From assembly GCF_000091305.1 (NCBI RefSeq), contig NC_013929.1, positions 7,130,001 to 7,194,000 of the forward strand: a DNA stretch of 64,000 nt. Direction: 5' to 3'. This DNA is from Streptomyces scabiei 87.22 (GTDB taxonomy: Bacteria > Actinomycetota > Actinomycetes > Streptomycetales > Streptomycetaceae). The notes beneath the pieces were generated by a model that did no database searches, was not told where the DNA came from, and saw only the letters and a list, made by a program, of their open reading frames with translations. Position numbers and translations under genes: made by a program. Positions 8,310 through 16,983 of this stretch are shown here, one piece after another (position 1 is the stretch's first letter; every line of letters begins with the position of its first letter).

Positions 8310-10545
8310 CCAGGGCAACCCGGCCGGTTCCGAGGGCGAGGACCGCGCACGCCGTCGGCGTGCCCCGCGCGCCCCGGGAGAGGGACGGACGGAGGAGGTC
8401 CGGGAGTCCGACCTCACCATGCAGCTGAAGCTCCCGCCTGCCCCGCCGGACGAGACCATGCAGCTGCGGCTGCCCGAGCCGGGTACGTTCGACCTGCCGG
8501 AGGAGCAGCCGAAAACGGGCGGACGCGGCCGGCGCAAGGCGCCGAGGCCGTCGGTTCTGGCCAGATTCACCGCCGCCGCGGGGGCGCGGCTGGCGCCTTT
8601 CGCGCCGTTCGTCAGCCGGATGCGTCCGGAATACCCGCGTCCGGGCCGGACGGACTGGCGCCGCTGGGTGCCGTCCTGGCGGCAGTCGCTGGGCGCCGCC
8701 GGTCTGGCCGTGGGCGCCAGCGGCATGTTCCTCACCGTCGCCTACGCCGCCACGGACATACCCGCCGACCTCAACACCTTCGCCACCCAGCAGGACAACG
8801 TGTACTTCTGGTCCGACGGCACTCCCATGGCCCGTACCGGCTGGGTGCGGCGGCAGGCGATGCCGTTGAAGGACGTCCCCGAGGACGTCCGCTGGGCGGT
8901 GCTCGCCGCGGAGAACTCGAGCTTCTACTCCGACCCCGGCATATCCTTCAGCGGCATCACCCGCGCCCTGGTCCGCACGGTGGGCGAGGGCGACACCCAG
9001 GGTGGCTCGACGATCACCCAGCAGTACGTCAAGAACGTCTACCTCTCCCAGGACCGCTCGCTCGGCCGCAAGTTCGACGAGGCGATGATCGCCCTCAAGC
9101 TCGACAACCAGATGAGCAAGGACGAGATCCTGGAGGGCTACCTCAACACCAGCTGGTTCGGCCGCGGCACCTACGGCATCCAGCGCGCCTCCCAGGCGTA
9201 CTACGGCAAGGACGTCAGCGAGCTGAACGTCAGCGAGGCCGCCGCCCTCGCCTCCCTCCTCAAGGGCGCCGGCCTCTACGACCCCTCCCTCAGCAGGGCC
9301 AACCACGCGCGGACGGTCGTGCGCTGGGAGTGGATCCTGGACCGCATGGTGGCCATCAAGAAGCTGTCCAAGGCCGAGCGCGCCAAGTACACGAAGTTCC
9401 CCGAGCCGCTCGACCCGTCCAACCAGTACGACACGGGCAAGCAGAGCGACTACCTGGTGGAGCTGGCCTCCCAGTACGCGAAGAAGGCCGCGAACATCAC
9501 CGCCCAGGAGTTCGACCGGGGCGGCTACCAGATCTACACGACCTTCGACAAGGACCGGCAGACCGAGCTGACCGATGCCGTCACCAAGGCGCGCAGGGAA
9601 GTGACCGAGAAGAACCCGAAGAAGGCGAAGACCGCCCACTTCGGCGCCTCCTCGGTCGACTCCAAGGGGCGGATCCTGGCCGTCTACGGCGGCCCCGACC
9701 ACCGCAGACAGGGCTACAACGAGTCGAACGCGACCACCGTCCCGTCCGGCTCGGCCTTCCTGCCGTTCGTGTACGCCGCCGGGCTGGAACACGGGGTCGT
9801 CAAGGAGCGCGGCGGCGCGGCTACACCTGTCACCCCGCAGACGGTCTACGACGGCAACGACGCCGTCCCGGTGACGACCCCCGAGGGGCCGTACTGGGAC
9901 CGGGACGGCGACCGGGTCTCCGCCCACAACGACGGCAAGAAGTCCTGGGGCCCGATCAGCCTGCACAACGCCCTCGCCGGATCGGTGAACACGCCCTTCA
10001 TGCAGCTCGGCATGGACACCGGGCTGGCCAAGGTGCGCAAGACCGCCGAGGCGGCCGGGTTCCTGCCCTCCAGCTTCGGGGCCCAGGTGCCCGCGTTCTC
10101 CGTGGGCAGCGCCACGCCCAGCGCGATCCGCATGGCCAGCGGCTACAGCACCTTCGCCGCCCAGGGCAAGCACACCGAGCCGTACTCCGTGCGCAAGATG
10201 ACCCACAACGGGTACCGGGTCCCCCTGAAGACCCCCGGGCCCGAGCGCGCGGTGGGCGCCGACGTGGCCGCCGAGGTCACCTCGGCGCTCACGGACGCCT
10301 TCCGCACGGCCCATCCCGACTCGCCCGGTGCCGCGTCCTACGAGGTGGCCGCCAAGGGCGGGACCACCCAGGACGACAAGGCCGCCTGGTACGTCGGTAC
10401 GGCCGCCAACGTGTCGACCGCCGTGGTCGTCTACCGCATCGACCTCACCAAGAGCCTGGAGCCGCTGCGGCTCGGCGGGATCGCCGGAACACCCAATTCC
10501 GGCGTCCCCTACGACATCTGGTCCCGTGCGATGAATATCGGCTGA
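8302..10545 (+). CDS. Class A penicillin-binding-protein-like transglycosylase with altered transpeptidase site
   Basis: A 747-residue membrane-anchored cell-wall enzyme. The ~125-residue Pro/Arg-rich cytoplasmic N-terminus contains two TMQLKLP/TMQLRLP motifs. One membrane segment lies at about 129-152. The GT51 glycosyltransferase domain has catalytic Glu204 (LAAENSSFYSDPG) and GGSTITQQYVKN. The transpeptidase domain keeps SVN (561-563) and a KGGT box (685-688), but the SxxK motif reads SAFL (484-487): the catalytic Lys is Leu. Glycan polymerisation is therefore likely, while transpeptidation is doubtful. TTG 8302 has a GAGGGGG ribosome site and overlaps the small upstream ORF; TTG 8218 is an in-frame alternative. 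It is followed 47 bases later by the deacetylase-like gene. Confidence 0.82.
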   Translation: MTSQGNPAGSEGEDRARRRRAPRAPGEGRTEEVRESDLTMQLKLPPAPPDETMQLRLPEPGTFDLPEEQPKTGGRGRRKAPRPSVLARFTAAAGARLAPFAPFVSRMRPEYPRPGRTDWRRWVPSWRQSLGAAGLAVGASGMFLTVAYAATDIPADLNTFATQQDNVYFWSDGTPMARTGWVRRQAMPLKDVPEDVRWAVLAAENSSFYSDPGISFSGITRALVRTVGEGDTQGGSTITQQYVKNVYLSQDRSLGRKFDEAMIALKLDNQMSKDEILEGYLNTSWFGRGTYGIQRASQAYYGKDVSELNVSEAAALASLLKGAGLYDPSLSRANHARTVVRWEWILDRMVAIKKLSKAERAKYTKFPEPLDPSNQYDTGKQSDYLVELASQYAKKAANITAQEFDRGGYQIYTTFDKDRQTELTDAVTKARREVTEKNPKKAKTAHFGASSVDSKGRILAVYGGPDHRRQGYNESNATTVPSGSAFLPFVYAAGLEHGVVKERGGAATPVTPQTVYDGNDAVPVTTPEGPYWDRDGDRVSAHNDGKKSWGPISLHNALAGSVNTPFMQLGMDTGLAKVRKTAEAAGFLPSSFGAQVPAFSVGSATPSAIRMASGYSTFAAQGKHTEPYSVRKMTHNGYRVPLKTPGPERAVGADVAAEVTSALTDAFRTAHPDSPGAASYEVAAKGGTTQDDKAAWYVGTAANVSTAVVVYRIDLTKSLEPLRLGGIAGTPNSGVPYDIWSRAMNIG

Positions 10546-10592
10546 CCACCGATGAGCATCCGCACCCGCCACCCTCGCAGAATGAGCCGCAC

Positions 10593-11882
10593 ATGACCTC
10601 TGGCAGCAAGCCGCACAAGGGCCGCCGACGCAAGGCGCGCCCGCAGCGCCGCCGCACCACGCGCCCGCAGTTCCTGACCCTGGCCGCGCTCCTCGTCGTC
10701 GCCTCGCTCGTCGGCGGGTACATGGTGCTCAACCGCACGGGCGGCACCGCGCCGACGGCCTCCTCGGCCGGCAGCGGGAACACCAAGGGGTCCACGAAGA
10801 AGGAGTTCGTGTGGGACGGGAAGACCAAGGTGGTCGGGGACGGCTCCACCTCCTACACCGGCCCGCAGAAGGGGCGGCTGAAGGCCGTACCGCTCAAGAA
10901 GGGTGAGAAGCCGCCGCAGTTCGTCGTCTTCTCCTGGGACGGCGCGCTCGCGGGCGACGACAACCTCTTCGACCACTACCGGCAGATGGCGAAGAAGTAC
11001 GACGCCCACATGACGTTCTTCCTGACCGGCATCTACCTGCTGCCCAAGTCCAAGCGGGACCTGTACGACCCGCCCCAGCACGACAAGGGCGCCGCCGCGA
11101 TCAGTTACCCCACCGACGAGCACGTCCGCACCACGCTGGAGGAACTCGGCAAGGCGTGGAAGGAGGGGAACGAGATAGGCACCCACTTCAACGGACACTT
11201 CTGCGGCCCGAAGGGCGGCGGCGACTGGAGTGTCGCGGAGTGGAAGCAGGAGATCAAGGAGTTCAACGACTTCCTCGCCAACTGGAAGACGAACACCGGG
11301 GACACCGACCTCGACCCGCTGCCCTTCACCGTCGACGCCGTCAAGGGCGGCCGGGCCCCCTGTCTGGAGGGCCAGGACAACCTGCTGAAGGCCGTCAAGG
11401 ACTTCGGTTACCGCTACGACGCCAGCTCTCCGGGCGCCTTCCAGGTCTGGCCCGGCAAGAAGAACGGCATCTGGGACTTCCCGCTGCAACTGCTCCCGTA
11501 CAGCGACGAGTACCAGGCGCTGTCGATGGACTTCAACTTCCTCCACAACCAGTCCAAGGGTTCCACCGAGGGCGACCCCGCCATGTACCCGACGTGGCAG
11601 CAGAAGACCATCGACACCTACATGGCCGGCTTCAACCGCGTCTACTACGGCAGCCGGGCACCCCTGCTCATCGGCAACCACTTCGAGCAGTGGAACGGCG
11701 GCATCTACATGAACGCCGTCGACGAGGTCATCAAGAACGTGTGCGTGAAGAAGGACGTCAAGTGCGTGTCCTTCGAGGAGCTGGCCGACTGGATGGACGT
11801 CCAGTCGCCGCAGACCCTGGCGAACCTGCGCGGCCTCGACCCCGCGCAGGCACCGTCCGACTGGGCCTCGGTCGTGAAATAG
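10593..11882 (+). CDS. Membrane-anchored polysaccharide-deacetylase-like protein
   Basis: A 429-residue protein with a basic N-terminus (about 1-25), one membrane segment (about 26-47), a Ser/Gly/Thr linker and an extracellular domain. The fold signature of NodB-type deacetylases is visible: VVFSWDGALAGDDNLFDHY (about 109-127) where the metal-binding TFDDG normally stands, and GNEIGTHFNGHFCG (about 190-203) with the H-x4-H metal pair. One of the usual two Asp residues is missing, so activity is uncertain. It probably acts on cell-wall glycan beside the PBP-like gene just upstream. Confidence 0.72.
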   Translation: MTSGSKPHKGRRRKARPQRRRTTRPQFLTLAALLVVASLVGGYMVLNRTGGTAPTASSAGSGNTKGSTKKEFVWDGKTKVVGDGSTSYTGPQKGRLKAVPLKKGEKPPQFVVFSWDGALAGDDNLFDHYRQMAKKYDAHMTFFLTGIYLLPKSKRDLYDPPQHDKGAAAISYPTDEHVRTTLEELGKAWKEGNEIGTHFNGHFCGPKGGGDWSVAEWKQEIKEFNDFLANWKTNTGDTDLDPLPFTVDAVKGGRAPCLEGQDNLLKAVKDFGYRYDASSPGAFQVWPGKKNGIWDFPLQLLPYSDEYQALSMDFNFLHNQSKGSTEGDPAMYPTWQQKTIDTYMAGFNRVYYGSRAPLLIGNHFEQWNGGIYMNAVDEVIKNVCVKKDVKCVSFEELADWMDVQSPQTLANLRGLDPAQAPSDWASVVK

Positions 11883-11923
11883 CCCCACAGATACCCACGT
11901 TGCTCACTTGTTACACCCCCCGA

Positions 11924-11940
11924 CCTCACTTCGGTTGAGG
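11924..11940 (+). terminator. Small UUCG-capped hairpin
   Basis: CCTCAC-TTCG-GTTGAGG makes a short stem with a stable UUCG loop and one bulge, between the deacetylase-like gene and the amidase gene. It may be a terminator or part of the amidase leader. Confidence 0.4.
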
Positions 11941-11997
11941 AGGTCATGTAAAGATTCGTTCCCGGGTAAGTCCAACTCGGGGTCAAGGAGATTCCCA

Positions 11998-13140
11998 GTG
12001 AGAAGAAGGACGTTGAGCCTCGCAGGCTCGACCCTCGCAGCGGCCGTGGTGGCCTCCGCGCTGCTGCCCGTCGCCGCCGCGAACGCCGCCGCGTCGACGC
12101 CCAAGGTCACCAAGGCGACCAAGGACGCCTTCGGCCGCGTCGCGGACAACGTGCTGACCGACCGTACGGCCGTGCTGCTCGGCGGCAAGACCGCCCGCAA
12201 GGCGCTGAAGCCCACCGGCGGTGTGTCGCTGTCGTCCGGCCAGAAGAAGGCCGAGGACGGCAAGCTGTCCGCCCTGAAGGGCACCAAGGCCCGTCTCGAC
12301 GCCCTCGGTGAGGCCTACAGCTCGGCCGACACCAAGGTCAGCGTCGACAGCTCCACGCTCAAGGGCAAGAAGGCCACGGTCAAGATCACCGAGACCACGA
12401 GCCTCAAGTACAAGAAGATCCGCGGCGACGAGCCCTCCTCGACGGGCTTCGACGCGCACCACGTGCTGACCTTCACCGCCCAGGCCGGTGGCACGTGGCA
12501 GCTGACCGCCATGCGCTCCACCGACGGCGGTGCCTCGCGCATCAACGACCCGGCGGTCCCCGCGGCGGACGCCAAGCTGGGCCGTTCGCCGATGGCCGTC
12601 TACCAGGCGCCGAAGGCGGCCACCAGCTGGCCCGCGGCCGCCGCGCCGAAGACGATCAACGGCGGCAAGTACAACTACACGGCGATGGCCGCGTACACCG
12701 AGAAGTACTGGAAGAACTACAACCCGGCGTACCGCAAGTACAACTCGCTCGGCGGCGACTGCACCAACTATCTCAGCCAGGGCCTCCTGGCGGGCGGCTG
12801 GACGCAGATATCGAAGGTCACGCCGGAGGAGTACGACACCTGGTACTACGCCTCCAACGGTACGGCGGACGCGTGGATCGGTGTCAACGAGTGGTCCTGG
12901 TTCACCCAGACCGCCAAGCGCACCACCCCGCTGGCGAACGTCTACCAGATGGACGTCGGTGACGTGCTCCAGGTCGACTTCAACCGGGATGGCGACAAGG
13001 ACCACTCGATGATGACGACCTACCGCAGCCCGAGCGGCGTCCCGTACCTGACGTACCACGACGCGGACACGTACCGCCGTTCGGTGCAGAGCATCATCGC
13101 CTCGTACCCGAACTCGTACTACTACGCGTACCGCACCTGA
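11998..13140 (+). CDS. Secreted Amidase_6-domain protein
   Basis: A 380-residue exported protein. It starts with a Sec-type signal peptide (VRRRTLSLAGSTLAAAVVAS, followed by ALLPVAAANAAAS, with cleavage after ANA or AAA). The C-terminal half is an Amidase_6 domain: TAMAAYTEKYWKNYNPAYRK, then GGDCTNYLSQGLLAGGW with the candidate catalytic Cys, and DHSMMTTYR with the candidate His. Such proteins are predicted cell-wall or peptide amidases with a papain-like fold. GTG 11998 has AAGGAG ten bases upstream; the open frame further upstream has no ribosome site. It is monocistronic and converges on the next gene. Confidence 0.84.
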   Translation: MRRRTLSLAGSTLAAAVVASALLPVAAANAAASTPKVTKATKDAFGRVADNVLTDRTAVLLGGKTARKALKPTGGVSLSSGQKKAEDGKLSALKGTKARLDALGEAYSSADTKVSVDSSTLKGKKATVKITETTSLKYKKIRGDEPSSTGFDAHHVLTFTAQAGGTWQLTAMRSTDGGASRINDPAVPAADAKLGRSPMAVYQAPKAATSWPAAAAPKTINGGKYNYTAMAAYTEKYWKNYNPAYRKYNSLGGDCTNYLSQGLLAGGWTQISKVTPEEYDTWYYASNGTADAWIGVNEWSWFTQTAKRTTPLANVYQMDVGDVLQVDFNRDGDKDHSMMTTYRSPSGVPYLTYHDADTYRRSVQSIIASYPNSYYYAYRT

Positions 13141-13167
13141 TCCACGGCCCCCGGGCCTCAGCAGGTG

Positions 13168-13818
13168 TCAGCCGGCGCCCTTCCCGTCCGACGCGGATCC
13201 CGATGCGGATCCCGGCCCGGACCCGGGGAGGGCGTCGGCGCGTTCCAGCTTCGCCATCCCCACACCGGCCTTGCGCCGCATCTCGCGCTCGGCCTCCTCC
13301 GGGTGGCGGGCCCGCCAGTACGGGCTGTCGTGCGGCAGCGCCGAGCCGACCCTGCCGTACATCCCGAACGTCATCAGCAGGACGCCGACGACAAAGCTGA
13401 ACAGGACGTTCTGGATGCGGAACGCCAGGAAGTTGGAGCCGGTGTCCAGCAGGGCCAGGTTGCCGAAGCCGCTCAGGATGAACAGCACGCCCAGGGTCAT
13501 GTTCAGGGTGGAGGCGAAGTTGCCGCCGATCACCATGCCGACGAGCAGCAGCAGCCCCACGGCGATCGACAGGACGCTCAGCGTGCCGTTGGTGTTCAGC
13601 CCCACGACATGGTCGCCCCGGGTGTCGAACCAGCCCACCTTGTCGATGAGGCCCAGGATGCCGAAGACGAGCAGGAACAGACCCATCAGGCCCGCCCCGA
13701 ACCGGTAGACCCGGCTGAGCCGGTGGTCGACGGGCAGATGCTCGTCGATGCTGATCCGCCGCCGGGGACCCGCGTGCCGGCCCTTCGGACGCAGCGTGTG
13801 CGTGGCGTGCGTGGCCAT
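13168..13818 (-). CDS. DUF4383-domain membrane protein
   Basis: A 216-residue protein with about 45 basic N-terminal residues, then four hydrophobic helices (about 44-61, 78-98, 105-125, 132-152) characteristic of DUF4383, then a charged Ser/Gly-rich tail. The family is common in actinobacteria and has no known function. ATG 13818 is preferred because the upstream bases ATGGAGGCGGAC supply a GGAGG ribosome site at 5 bases; the ATG at 13830 would contain that site. Confidence 0.82.
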   Translation of the reverse strand: MATHATHTLRPKGRHAGPRRRISIDEHLPVDHRLSRVYRFGAGLMGLFLLVFGILGLIDKVGWFDTRGDHVVGLNTNGTLSVLSIAVGLLLLVGMVIGGNFASTLNMTLGVLFILSGFGNLALLDTGSNFLAFRIQNVLFSFVVGVLLMTFGMYGRVGSALPHDSPYWRARHPEEAEREMRRKAGVGMAKLERADALPGSGPGSASGSASDGKGAG

Positions 13819-13919
13819 GTCCGCCTCCATCCGGTGTGAGCGGTGGCCTGCGTACTCCTTCAGCATCCGTCGCACGGGGGCGCCGGGCAACCTAGGCCCC
13901 GCGCGAGGGGCCGGACGCC

Positions 13920-15353
13920 TCAGCCGGTGCCCGCGCCGCGCTCCTTGCGGATCTGGTCGACGACCCGGGCCACGTTCTGCCGCACGGCCTCGGTCTCGGT
14001 CAGGAAGTGCCAGTAGTCGGGGTGGCGGCCCTCCAGGGAGGCGATCGCGCGGTCCAGCCGGCCCACGGAGTCGTCCAGGGGGCGGGCGTGGCGCGGGTCC
14101 GGGGTGGAGCGGCCGGTCATGGCGAGCCGCTGGGCGTCCCGGATCGCGAACCGGGTCCGGTCGATCTCCTGCTGAGGATCCTTCTGCACGGCGTTCAGCC
14201 GCCGCAGCCGGTCCCCGGCCGCCGAGACGGCCTCGTCGGTGTGGTTCAGCAGCGCCCGTACCGTCGACAGCAGCGAGGTCGCGTCCGGCCAGCGCTGGGC
14301 GTCCCGCGCGGCCCGCGCCTCGCGCAGCTTCGCCTGGGCCTGCCCGACGTCCCGGGCGGCCTGGTCCGGCACCTGCTGGAGGTCCTGCCAGCAGGCCGCC
14401 ACGAACCGCCGCCGCAGCTCGCTCAGCACCTGCGGCACCTGCTCCGCCCGGGTGCCCAGCGCCTCCGCGCGGGTCCGCAGCGACACCAGCCGGTGATCGA
14501 TCTCGGCGGCCCGCTCCGGCAGCCGCTCGGCCTCCGCCCGCACGGCCTCCGCCTCGCGCACCACCCGGTCGGCCCGCTCCAGCGTCTCGCGCACGCCGTG
14601 CTGCCCCGCGCCCTGGTTGAGCTTGGTCAGCTCCGGCGCGAGCGCCGCCAGCCGGGCGGCGAGGTCGTCCGCCTTCAGCTCCGAGGCCCGTACGGCGTCC
14701 AGGGCGTCGGACGCGGCGCGCAGACCCTGCCGGGCGCGCTCCACCGCCGGGACCAGCCGGGCCAGCTGGGTCTCGGCCGTGCCGAGCAGCGGCCCGAGCC
14801 CCTGGGCGAACCGGTCCAGCTCCTGCTTGACCCGCCCCAGCTCGTCCCTGGCGGCGGTCAGCTCGGTCCGGGCCCGGGCGGCGACGGACGCCTCCAGGTC
14901 GTCCCGGTCCAGGTCGTGGGCGTCCACGGCGTTGATGTACTGCTGGCTGACCTCGTTGATGCGCCGCCCCAGCGCCTCGAAGCCGTCGACGGCCCGGCGG
15001 GCGCCGGGCGAGTCGTCCACCGCCGTGATCGTCTCTATCGAGATCCGCAGGTCGCGCTGGGCGGTGTCCAGCTCGTAGAACGCGGCCGCCGCCGCGTCCT
15101 TCGCCGCCTGCGCCTCGGCCCGCTGTCCCTCGGCGCGTCCTCCGAACCACCGGCGGGTACCGCCGCCGGCGAAGGCGCCGGGCAGCACGAGCACGGCGAG
15201 GAGGGGGAGGGCGATCAGGGCGAGCGCGTCCCGGCCGGCCGACCGCGCTCCGGCCGGTCGTGGTGCACGGCTGCGGGGTTGTGGTGCGCCCGGCACCATC
15301 GGTGTGTACGGCTCTGCAGGTGTCGCCGTCACTTCCCTCTCCCGTGCTGTCAT
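13920..15353 (-). CDS. Membrane-anchored long coiled-coil protein of unknown function
   Basis: A 477-residue protein. A Pro-rich N-terminus is followed by one membrane segment (DALALIALPLLAVLVLPGAF, about 42-61) and ~380 residues of Ala/Glu/Arg/Leu-rich sequence with heptad character, predicted coiled coil, ending in KERGAGTG. It resembles Streptomyces membrane proteins annotated only as hypothetical; a structural or cell-envelope role is possible. The first ATG has no clear ribosome site; a GTG at 15332, preceded by GAGAGGGAA, is a good alternative start. Confidence 0.7.
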   Translation of the reverse strand: MTAREREVTATPAEPYTPMVPGAPQPRSRAPRPAGARSAGRDALALIALPLLAVLVLPGAFAGGGTRRWFGGRAEGQRAEAQAAKDAAAAAFYELDTAQRDLRISIETITAVDDSPGARRAVDGFEALGRRINEVSQQYINAVDAHDLDRDDLEASVAARARTELTAARDELGRVKQELDRFAQGLGPLLGTAETQLARLVPAVERARQGLRAASDALDAVRASELKADDLAARLAALAPELTKLNQGAGQHGVRETLERADRVVREAEAVRAEAERLPERAAEIDHRLVSLRTRAEALGTRAEQVPQVLSELRRRFVAACWQDLQQVPDQAARDVGQAQAKLREARAARDAQRWPDATSLLSTVRALLNHTDEAVSAAGDRLRRLNAVQKDPQQEIDRTRFAIRDAQRLAMTGRSTPDPRHARPLDDSVGRLDRAIASLEGRHPDYWHFLTETEAVRQNVARVVDQIRKERGAGTG

Positions 15354-15432
15354 CCACCCTGACCGGTTGCCATTCTCCCACCCGTCGAGGACGAAAACAC
15401 GGGGCGTTCGGTTCGGGCTTCCCGGGCCCGGT

Positions 15433-16227
15433 TCAGTCCGAGTTCCGCACCGTCACCGAGCCGTCCTCGGTGTGGGCGCTCACCACGTGGGAGCTGTCCC
15501 GGTCACGGGGCACCGACACCTTCACGGAGCCGTCATCGCTGCCGGTCTCCACGCGGTACGACGCCTCGCGCGGCAGCCCGATGCTGATCGAGCCGTCGTC
15601 GCTGCGGGACTCCACCAGGTCCGGTACGACGCCGAGTTCGAGCGCGACGGAACCGTCCTTCGTGCTCACCCTGACGCTCCGTGACCCGATCCCGAGCGCG
15701 CGCACCGAACCGTCGTCGGTGTGCAGCTCCAGCGGCCCGGTGGCGTCGGTCACCCGTACACCGCCGTCGGCCGACCGGACCTCCAGCGGGTCCGCGAAGC
15801 CCTCGGCGGTCACGCTGCCGTCGTCGCTCGTCACGCTGACGGCGACCCCGCGCGGCACCTCGATGCGGTGCCTGGCCGCGCAGTCGGCGACCATGCCCGA
15901 GCACTCCAGCCGCAGCTTCAGCCGGTCGTCCTTCATCGCCCAGGTCACCCGCGGCTTTCCGCCGACCACGACCCGGCCCTCGAACCAGCGGGTCACCTCC
16001 ACCTCGTCCCCGTCCGACGGGACCAGTTCGAGCGCCGAGTCGTCCGAGTCGACCGTGAGCGTCTTCCCTTCCAGGGCGAAGCTGCGGTGTTCGGGGTCCC
16101 TGTCCTCCCCGGCGTCGGCCCCGCACGCGGCGACGGACGCCATGAGCGCGACGGCGAGGCCGGCGACGACCGCCGTGCCCCTGCGTGAGCCGCGATCCGT
16201 ACGGGCCGTGCGCGCGGTGCGTGTCAT
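15433..16227 (-). CDS. DUF4097-like adhesin-type lipoprotein
   Basis: A 264-residue lipoprotein: a basic start, a hydrophobic stretch and lipobox SVAAC (Cys about residue 34). The mature part has repeated beta-strand motifs ending in DDGSV or close variants (VTSDDGSVTAEG, LHTDDGSVRALG, STKDGSVALELG, RSDDGSISIGL, GSDDGSVKVSV, HTEDGSVTVRN), as in DUF4097/DUF4098 beta-helical proteins. ATG 16227 is chosen for its GGGGGAG ribosome site; upstream codons are unlike family members. Its function is unknown, probably extracytoplasmic. Confidence 0.75.
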   Translation of the reverse strand: MTRTARTARTDRGSRRGTAVVAGLAVALMASVAACGADAGEDRDPEHRSFALEGKTLTVDSDDSALELVPSDGDEVEVTRWFEGRVVVGGKPRVTWAMKDDRLKLRLECSGMVADCAARHRIEVPRGVAVSVTSDDGSVTAEGFADPLEVRSADGGVRVTDATGPLELHTDDGSVRALGIGSRSVRVSTKDGSVALELGVVPDLVESRSDDGSISIGLPREASYRVETGSDDGSVKVSVPRDRDSSHVVSAHTEDGSVTVRNSD

Positions 16228-16346
16228 GACGATCTCCCCCTGGGGTTTCCGGACCTCCGTCGTCCTTCGACCGTACGGAGCGGGCGTCCTCGCCGGGATC
16301 CGGGCGGCTCCCGGAACGAGGGTGGGGATAACCCCCGGCAATCGGT

Positions 16347-16377
16347 TTGCGGGGCACTGCCTCGCGCGATGTAGGCT
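16347..16377 (+). promoter_or_regulatory. Candidate tRNA-Val promoter
   Basis: TTGCGG at 16347-16352, 19 bases, then TAGGCT at 16372-16377, 15 bases before the tRNA 5' end. It fits the vegetative sigma (HrdB) pattern. Confidence 0.5.
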
Positions 16378-16391
16378 GTCGACTCGTACTC

Positions 16392-16463
<72 letters not shown>

Positions 16464-16471
16464 CCGCGGAC

Positions 16472-16507
16472 GACGAAGACCCCGGCCGACCGGCCGGGGT
16501 CTTCGTC
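16472..16507. terminator. Strong bidirectional terminator after tRNA-Val
   Basis: A perfect inverted repeat with 16-bp arms (16472-16487 and 16492-16507) around a GACC loop. It lies between the tRNA and the convergent gene ending at 16512 and can serve both. Confidence 0.88.
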
Positions 16508-16511
16508 GTGT

Positions 16512-16838
16512 TCAGGACTCGCGGGTGTGCTTCAGCCGGGTCCGGGCGTCGACCTTCTCCTCCGTGGCGACCTCCGCCCAGAAGCGGTGGCAGCTCACGA
16601 AGACCGCGAGTTCGCGCTCGCGCTCGCGGAGCTTCTCCACCTCGGCCTGTTCGTCGGGAGTCCAGCCCGGGGAGGCGGGACGCTCGATCTTCCGCCAGCC
16701 GTTGTCGTCACTGAAACCGTCCAGGGGTTCGACCGACCAGGGCAGCCGCTTCAGCAGTGCCAGGAGCTCGGCCCGGACCTGATGCAGCTCCTCCTGACCG
16801 GCGAGGAGGTCGCTGGGGAAGTCATAGGTCTTAGCCAC
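16512..16838 (-). CDS. Conserved small hypothetical protein
   Basis: A 108-residue soluble, charged protein starting MAKTYDFPSDLLAGQEELHQ, with a Leu-rich helix (VRAELLALLKRLPW) and a Glu/Arg-rich helix near residues 62-80. There is no membrane segment or known catalytic motif. It looks like the short uncharacterised proteins frequent in Streptomyces. It ends at the shared terminator after tRNA-Val. Confidence 0.75.
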   Translation of the reverse strand: MAKTYDFPSDLLAGQEELHQVRAELLALLKRLPWSVEPLDGFSDDNGWRKIERPASPGWTPDEQAEVEKLRERERELAVFVSCHRFWAEVATEEKVDARTRLKHTRES

Positions 16839-16951
16839 GCGGCAATGCTACGCCTGTTCGATTTTGGGATGCGAGTTCCTTCCGGCACTTCGGGGCGGGC
16901 TTCACGCGGACGGGTGACGCGACGAAGCGGAACCTCAAGGACCGGGCTTCG

Positions 16952-16975
16952 TACCCAAGTCCGGCCTTGGGTACG
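16952..16975. promoter_or_regulatory. Palindromic operator upstream of the LysR gene
   Basis: GTACCCAA-N8-TTGGGTAC is a perfect inverted repeat with 8-bp arms ending 8 bases before the LysR start codon. Its place suits autoregulation, since LysR proteins bind dyads next to their own gene. Confidence 0.5.
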
Positions 16976-16983
16976 GTGCCCGT

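Noticed and set aside
8167..10572. 801-codon minus-strand frame opposite the PBP gene
   Set aside because: Shadow frame; low-complexity Val/Gly/Arg/His composition, while the plus strand has GT51 motifs.
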